Source: Chloroflexota bacterium (lineage in GTDB: Bacteria; Chloroflexota; Anaerolineae; JAADDB01). From it: a stretch of DNA of 16,640 nt. The stretch spans positions 1-16,640 of the forward strand of contig JAADDB010000251.1 of the NCBI GenBank assembly GCA_013154135.1, read 5' to 3'. The notes beneath the pieces were generated by a model, which had not been told where the DNA came from, ran no database searches, and was given only the letters and a program-made list of their open reading frames with translations. This document shows positions 13,039 to 16,640 of the stretch, piece after piece. The stretch's first letter is position 1. Each line of letters begins with the position of its first letter. The position numbers and the translations under genes were made by a program.

Positions 13039-14709
13039 GTGGCTCGCGTACACCGTTGGCAATTGCTCATTGCCTTTTTGGGGACCTTCCTCCTCCTCGG
13101 GATTTTGGGGAAGGTCTCCTATCATTACGAGACGGTTCTTGTCCCCACGTATGGCGGGGTGTACCACGAAGGGCTGGCCGGAGCTCCCCGGTTGTTGAAC
13201 CCCCTTCTCGCTTCCTTCAATCAGGTGGACCAGGAAATAGGCGCGCTCTTCTTCCGCGGTCTGGGCCGGTTTGATGAGGAGGGCCGGGTGGTGCCCGATG
13301 TGGCCGCAGGGTGGGATGTGTCGCCCGATGCCCGGGAATTCACCGTGCACCTGCGGACGGACCGCTTTTGGTCCGACGGCACGCCCATCACTCTGGAGGA
13401 TGTGTTGTACACGTACCACGCGCTCCAATCCCCCGACTTCCCCGGGGATCCCGCGCTGAAGGCCCTCTGGCAGGATGTGAAGATCGAGGAGGTGGATGCA
13501 ACCAGCGTCCGGTTCTCCCTGCCCGAGCCCTTTGCCCCCTTCCTGGATCAGTTGACCATCGGGCTGTTGCCTGCCCACCTGTGGAAGGATGTGCCCCCAG
13601 GGGAGATGGCCTTGTCCCCCCTGAACCACTCTCCCCTGAGCAACGGTCCCTTTGTTCTGGCAGCCACGGATACCATCAGCATGACGCTGGAGCCCAATCC
13701 CCATTTCCCCTGGCCCAAGCCGTACATTGAGAAGGTGACCCTACACTTTTACCCCGATGACTTGGCCGTGGTGGAGGCTTACGCACAGGGGGAGGTCGAC
13801 GGTATTGCCCACATCCCTCCCCTTCTCCTACCCCAGGTGGAAGCCTTTCCCGATGCCCAACTTTTCTTCAGCCCCCTGCCGGGCCTGGCCCTACTCCTCC
13901 CCAACTTGCGCAACCCCAACGTCCCCTTCTTCCGGGAAAAGGAGGTGCGCCAAGCCCTCCTCTACGCGCTGGACCGAGAAGCTCTGATCCAGGAAGCGCT
14001 CCACGGCATGGGCACCGTGGCCCATTCCCCTTTCCTCCCCCACACATGGGCGTACGACACGCACGTGTTCAAGTACACGTATGACCCTGCCAAAGCCCGG
14101 GCTTTGCTGCGCTCGGCCGGGTGGACCGACACGGATGGGGACGGGATTGTGGATAAGGGGGGCAAGCCTCTGCGCTTTACCCTGTTGGGCGATGACGACC
14201 CGGCTCGGCAGGTGATGCTCCAGCGTATTGCCCAATATTGGCGGGCCATTGGGGTGGAGGCGGTGCCCCAAACCGTCACGTTCGCCGGGTTGGTCCGCGA
14301 TTTCCTGGAGCCCCGCACGTTTGAGATGGCCCTCGTCTTCTGGGATCTCTACGGCGACCCCGACCCCTACCCCCTGTGGCATTCCACCCAGATCAAGGGC
14401 GGAGGGCAGAACTTCGCGGGGTGGGAAAATCCCGACGCGGACGCGCTCATGGAGGAGGCCCGTCGAACGCCCGATTTGAACCGGCGCATTCGCCTGTACC
14501 ACCAGTTCCAGGCCCTTTTCGCTGAGGAGCTGCCCGGGTTGCCCCTCTATCACCCGGTGTACGGGTTCGCGGTGCGCGACCGGATTAAGCGCGTCTCCCT
14601 AGGCCCGGTCCACAATCCCAGTGACCGGTACCGCACGTTCCCCAACTGGTACATCCGGGTCAAACGAGTCCCCATCAGCGCGGTGACCCCTTCCCCAACA
14701 GGCCCCTAA
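13039..14709 (+). CDS. Family-5 peptide-type ABC transporter substrate-binding protein, membrane-anchored
   Basis: A 556-residue extracytoplasmic solute-binding protein of the SBP_bac_5 (DppA/OppA) class. Visible signatures include LFFRGLGRFDEEGRVVPDVA (70-89), WDVSPDAREFTVHLR (92-106) and WSDGTPITLEDVLYTY (111-126), followed by the second lobe from about 290. An acidic loop, DTDGDGIVD (364-372), resembles an EF-hand calcium site. The N-terminus has a hydrophobic helix (about 8-27) but no lipobox. The whole protein contains no cysteine, so it is probably held by an uncleaved anchor instead of a lipid. No permease or ATPase genes adjoin it, so its transporter is elsewhere or it works alone. 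It starts at GTG six bases after secG, probably translated by coupling. Confidence 0.9.
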   Translation: MARVHRWQLLIAFLGTFLLLGILGKVSYHYETVLVPTYGGVYHEGLAGAPRLLNPLLASFNQVDQEIGALFFRGLGRFDEEGRVVPDVAAGWDVSPDAREFTVHLRTDRFWSDGTPITLEDVLYTYHALQSPDFPGDPALKALWQDVKIEEVDATSVRFSLPEPFAPFLDQLTIGLLPAHLWKDVPPGEMALSPLNHSPLSNGPFVLAATDTISMTLEPNPHFPWPKPYIEKVTLHFYPDDLAVVEAYAQGEVDGIAHIPPLLLPQVEAFPDAQLFFSPLPGLALLLPNLRNPNVPFFREKEVRQALLYALDREALIQEALHGMGTVAHSPFLPHTWAYDTHVFKYTYDPAKARALLRSAGWTDTDGDGIVDKGGKPLRFTLLGDDDPARQVMLQRIAQYWRAIGVEAVPQTVTFAGLVRDFLEPRTFEMALVFWDLYGDPDPYPLWHSTQIKGGGQNFAGWENPDADALMEEARRTPDLNRRIRLYHQFQALFAEELPGLPLYHPVYGFAVRDRIKRVSLGPVHNPSDRYRTFPNWYIRVKRVPISAVTPSPTGP

Positions 14710-14731
14710 CCGCCTAGAGGTCTCCCGTGGG

Positions 14732-16192
14732 CTATGGGTTCTGGCCCTCCCTAAACTGGAAGAATTCCCACACCAGTCGGGAGATGTCCTCGAAGGTGGG
14801 GTTTGATAGGTCCCAGACGAGCCACTGGTTGGGTGTGGAAAGGAAGAGGACCAGAACATAGGGGCCTTCCGGTCCCCAAATCGCGGCCACATCCCCGTGG
14901 GTGTCCGGCGCGTAGCCGTGTTTGTGCACGTAACGGACGCCTTCGGGTAACCCGCCGGGGAGGAGGGCATCACGGACGGGGTTCTGGGCCAATGTGTCCA
15001 GCAGGTCCGCACACTCCTCGGGGGTGAACTCATCGGGGTACGCGGCCAACAGGGTGCCCTTTCCCTCGCTGCATTCCACAACCATCTCCAAAATCAGGCC
15101 GATCTCCTTGGCCGTGGTCTGAACCAGGGGGTCGGGATAGGTGGTGATCTTGGGATTCTGGTTGGCCGGGGTCTTCACCTGCCGGGGCGGTGGTCCCCGC
15201 CAGTCGTACGGCGCGATGATGAAGCTGTTCCGGAAGCCCAATTCCCGCAGGAACGCGGTCACCTTCTCCGCCCCTCGGACCGGGTCTCCCTGCCCCAGGA
15301 AGCGAAGAACCCGGTTGGCAGTGTAGTTCCCCGCGCCGGTGGTGCTGGTGATGGTCTCCCGCATCCAGCTGCGGAGTTCTCCTCGTGGGAGGTGGTCCAG
15401 TTCTTTGTAGACGGTCAGGAGGATGGGGATTTTCATGGTGCTCATGCCCGAGTAGGCCACATCATCCCCGTGGATGTCCACTTCCTCACCCGTTTCCAAA
15501 ACGCGGAGGAAGAGGGAGGCAATGCCGGGGAAGTGGTCCAGCCGTTTTTGCAGGGCGGTCTGGAGGACGTGGATGTCCGGCCGCGGGGGTGGTTCCTCTC
15601 GAATGACCAGGTGCGCGACCCGCGCGTCCCCTACTTGTTTGAACGCGGCGATGATCTGGGGGATTGACGCGCTTTTGTCCAGCTGTTTGCCCGGCGCACC
15701 GGGGCGCCAGTCGAAGGTTTTCTCTGTGGTCATCATGACCTGGGGCGGCCGCGCGGGACGGTCATGCCGCTGGGCCACTTCATCCAGCCACGCGTCGAGT
15801 TTTTGGGGATCCCATTCCACCAGGAGGGGCACGTCCTGCGGGGGCAGGGAGTATCCCAGGAGGGAGGCAAGAAAGGCCTTGGCTACGTAGAAGGGTGTTC
15901 CCATGGTCCTGGCCTGTCCGATCATCACCCGAGTCTTCACCCGAAAGCCGATATCTTCCGGGTTGAGGATGAGTCGTTCTTTTTCGTAGTACACGGCCAC
16001 GGGAGTGGCGAAGATCGCGTTCAGTTGCTCTTCCACTTCGGCCAGGTCATGCCCGTTTAGGGGGACGCCTCCCAGGGTGATGCCCGGGGGAATGATGCCC
16101 TGCTGGGCCCGCCAATTGCGGTAAAGGGGCATGAGGATGGCCCCTATCCCTATCCCCAAGAGCACCAACCATACGCCCATCCGTCGGATCAT
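14732..16192 (-). CDS. Membrane-anchored VanW-like/class A beta-lactamase-fold serine hydrolase
   Basis: A 486-residue protein with an N-terminal membrane helix (about 6-23). Then comes a PG_binding_4/VanW-associated domain (about 33-190, beginning PPGITLGGVPLNGHDLAEVE) and a C-terminal class A beta-lactamase-like domain (about 205-480). The catalytic SxxK is STMK (251-254). GAGNYTAN (286-293) stands at the SDN position, and KHG (424-426) replaces KTG. I see no equivalent of the omega-loop Glu166 between about 320 and 360, so deacylation, and therefore true beta-lactamase activity, is unlikely. A cell-wall role such as D,D-peptidase or peptidoglycan binding is more plausible. A G-rich GGGGTGA stretch precedes the ATG. 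The gene converges on the binding-protein gene, with 22 bases between stops. The dispersed element copy B lies just upstream. Confidence 0.88.
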   Translation of the reverse strand: MIRRMGVWLVLLGIGIGAILMPLYRNWRAQQGIIPPGITLGGVPLNGHDLAEVEEQLNAIFATPVAVYYEKERLILNPEDIGFRVKTRVMIGQARTMGTPFYVAKAFLASLLGYSLPPQDVPLLVEWDPQKLDAWLDEVAQRHDRPARPPQVMMTTEKTFDWRPGAPGKQLDKSASIPQIIAAFKQVGDARVAHLVIREEPPPRPDIHVLQTALQKRLDHFPGIASLFLRVLETGEEVDIHGDDVAYSGMSTMKIPILLTVYKELDHLPRGELRSWMRETITSTTGAGNYTANRVLRFLGQGDPVRGAEKVTAFLRELGFRNSFIIAPYDWRGPPPRQVKTPANQNPKITTYPDPLVQTTAKEIGLILEMVVECSEGKGTLLAAYPDEFTPEECADLLDTLAQNPVRDALLPGGLPEGVRYVHKHGYAPDTHGDVAAIWGPEGPYVLVLFLSTPNQWLVWDLSNPTFEDISRLVWEFFQFREGQNP

Positions 16193-16225
16193 AGCATTTT
16201 CACCCCGATAATTGGCTCTTTTGAA

Positions 16226-16340
16226 CTTTGGACAAAACGTGGCGGCTCTTTTACCTACCCATCAAAAACCCTCTTCCAGCACGGGGCGAGGACGTCGGAG
16301 CCCCAGCGGGGATACGGACCCGTCCGCCGCCGAGGTGCGG
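16226..16340 (-). repeat. Dispersed structured element, copy B, upstream of the serine hydrolase gene
   Basis: Its blocks match copy A at 16226-16247, 16273-16298 and 16316-16336. The nested stems are GGCGGC (16241-16246) with GCCGCC (16326-16331), ACGGG (16281-16285) with CCCGT (16319-16323), and an apical CCCC-AGC-GGGG (16301-16311). In copy A the apical stem is CACC-AA-GGTG, so pairing is kept while the bases change. The spacer between the first and second blocks is 25 bases here and 18 in copy A. The hydrolase ATG is 34 bases beyond the element. Confidence 0.7.
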
Positions 16341-16530
16341 CTGAATCTTGTTCGCCAGCCAGGGTCTTTTATCCAAACCCCAGTGGCGCTTAAGCAACAA
16401 ACGATTAACGACTAAACCCATCGCCCCGCACGGCCCAGTGACGCCCTCCCGCCCTCTTTACTCGTTACTGGCTAGACTCTCCGCCTATCCAAGCCAACCT
16501 CATCCTTCAACCGATCGCCCCTTAATCCTC

Positions 16531-16553
16531 AATCGTTACTCATTAATCGTTAC
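16531..16553. repeat. Two direct AATCGTTAC repeats in a degenerate array
   Basis: AATCGTTAC occurs at 16531-16539 and 16545-16553. Related words lie nearby: ACTCGTTACT around 16460 and the inverted form AACGATTAACGAC around 16400. It reads like a decayed short tandem repeat. Confidence 0.5.
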
Positions 16554-16565
16554 CCACGCCCCATC

Positions 16566-16587
16566 GCCCGGGGCTGAACCCCCGGGC
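16566..16587. repeat. GC-rich hairpin 1 of an adjacent pair
   Basis: GCCCGGGG (16566-16573) pairs perfectly with CCCCGGGC (16580-16587) around a 6-base loop. It is followed 11 bases later by a second perfect hairpin. The pair looks like a REP-type intergenic palindrome unit. Confidence 0.7.
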
Positions 16588-16598
16588 TAAGAATGGGA

Positions 16599-16615
16599 AG
16601 CCCCCTGCGGGGGCT
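16599..16615. repeat. GC-rich hairpin 2 of an adjacent pair
   Basis: AGCCCCC (16599-16605) pairs perfectly with GGGGGCT (16609-16615) around TGC. The distance to hairpin 1 is 11 bases, including TAAGAATGGGA. Confidence 0.7.
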
Positions 16616-16640
16616 CTATATGGGCACATGACCGGCCGAG

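Larger units (their letters stand above)
16193..16640. other. 448-base gene-free, repeat-rich end of the window
   Basis: It holds element copy B (16226-16340), degenerate ATCGTTAC repeats (about 16400-16553) and two GC hairpins (16566-16615). The short open frames here lack ribosome-binding sites and domains, so I call no gene. Confidence 0.65.

Noticed and set aside
14732..16192. Annotation as a beta-lactamase resistance gene
   Set aside because: The omega-loop Glu is not visible and the protein carries a VanW-like domain and membrane anchor, so antibiotic hydrolysis is not supported.
1..16640. CRISPR array, tRNA, rRNA, integrase or transposase
   Set aside because: I saw no regularly spaced repeats with unique spacers, no tRNA- or rRNA-like segments, and no recombinase motifs on either strand.

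Overview
This is a high-GC bacterial stretch with densely packed genes on both strands. No rRNA, tRNA, CRISPR array, transposase or phage gene is visible. The SARP/BTAD-STAND regulator, the 70-residue protein beside an SCP2 protein, and the style of the intergenic hairpins suggest a member of the Chloroflexota (Anaerolineae- or Thermoflexia-like). That is an inference from gene types; nothing in the window fixes the taxonomy.

Left arm, minus strand (1-7500). A Fur/PerR-family repressor is followed by a P1B-4-type metal-exporting ATPase. The pairing resembles the PerR-PfeT iron-efflux arrangement, and a 7-1-7 palindrome upstream of the repressor looks like its operator. Next come a HEAT-repeat protein and a SAM-dependent methyltransferase, which form one transcription unit, and then a full-length YifB/ComM-type AAA+ ATPase.

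Middle, plus strand (7748-14709). A Nudix hydrolase (ADP-ribose pyrophosphatase type) overlaps by ATGA a 1119-residue wHTH-BTAD-STAND-TPR regulator. A 70-residue unknown protein then overlaps by ATGA an SCP2 lipid-carrier domain protein. SecG follows, with a recognisable sigma70-type promoter, and seven bases later a cysteine-free, membrane-anchored family-5 peptide-binding protein.

Right arm (14732-16640). A membrane-anchored VanW-like/class A beta-lactamase-fold serine hydrolase is read convergently. It is followed by 448 bases without a gene, rich in repeats.

The main unexplained feature is a ~110-base dispersed element. It occurs directly upstream of yifB (7507-7615) and of the serine hydrolase (16226-16340), in the same orientation relative to both genes. 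Three sequence blocks are conserved. Nested inverted repeats are kept, and the apical stem has different sequences but stays paired in each copy, which suggests a structured RNA leader or a miniature mobile element. A weaker copy in the matching orientation lies upstream of secG (about 12487-12545). Other unexplained structure includes two adjacent perfect GC hairpins at 16566-16615, degenerate ATCGTTAC repeats, and an exact 15-base tandem duplication inside the start of the repressor gene.
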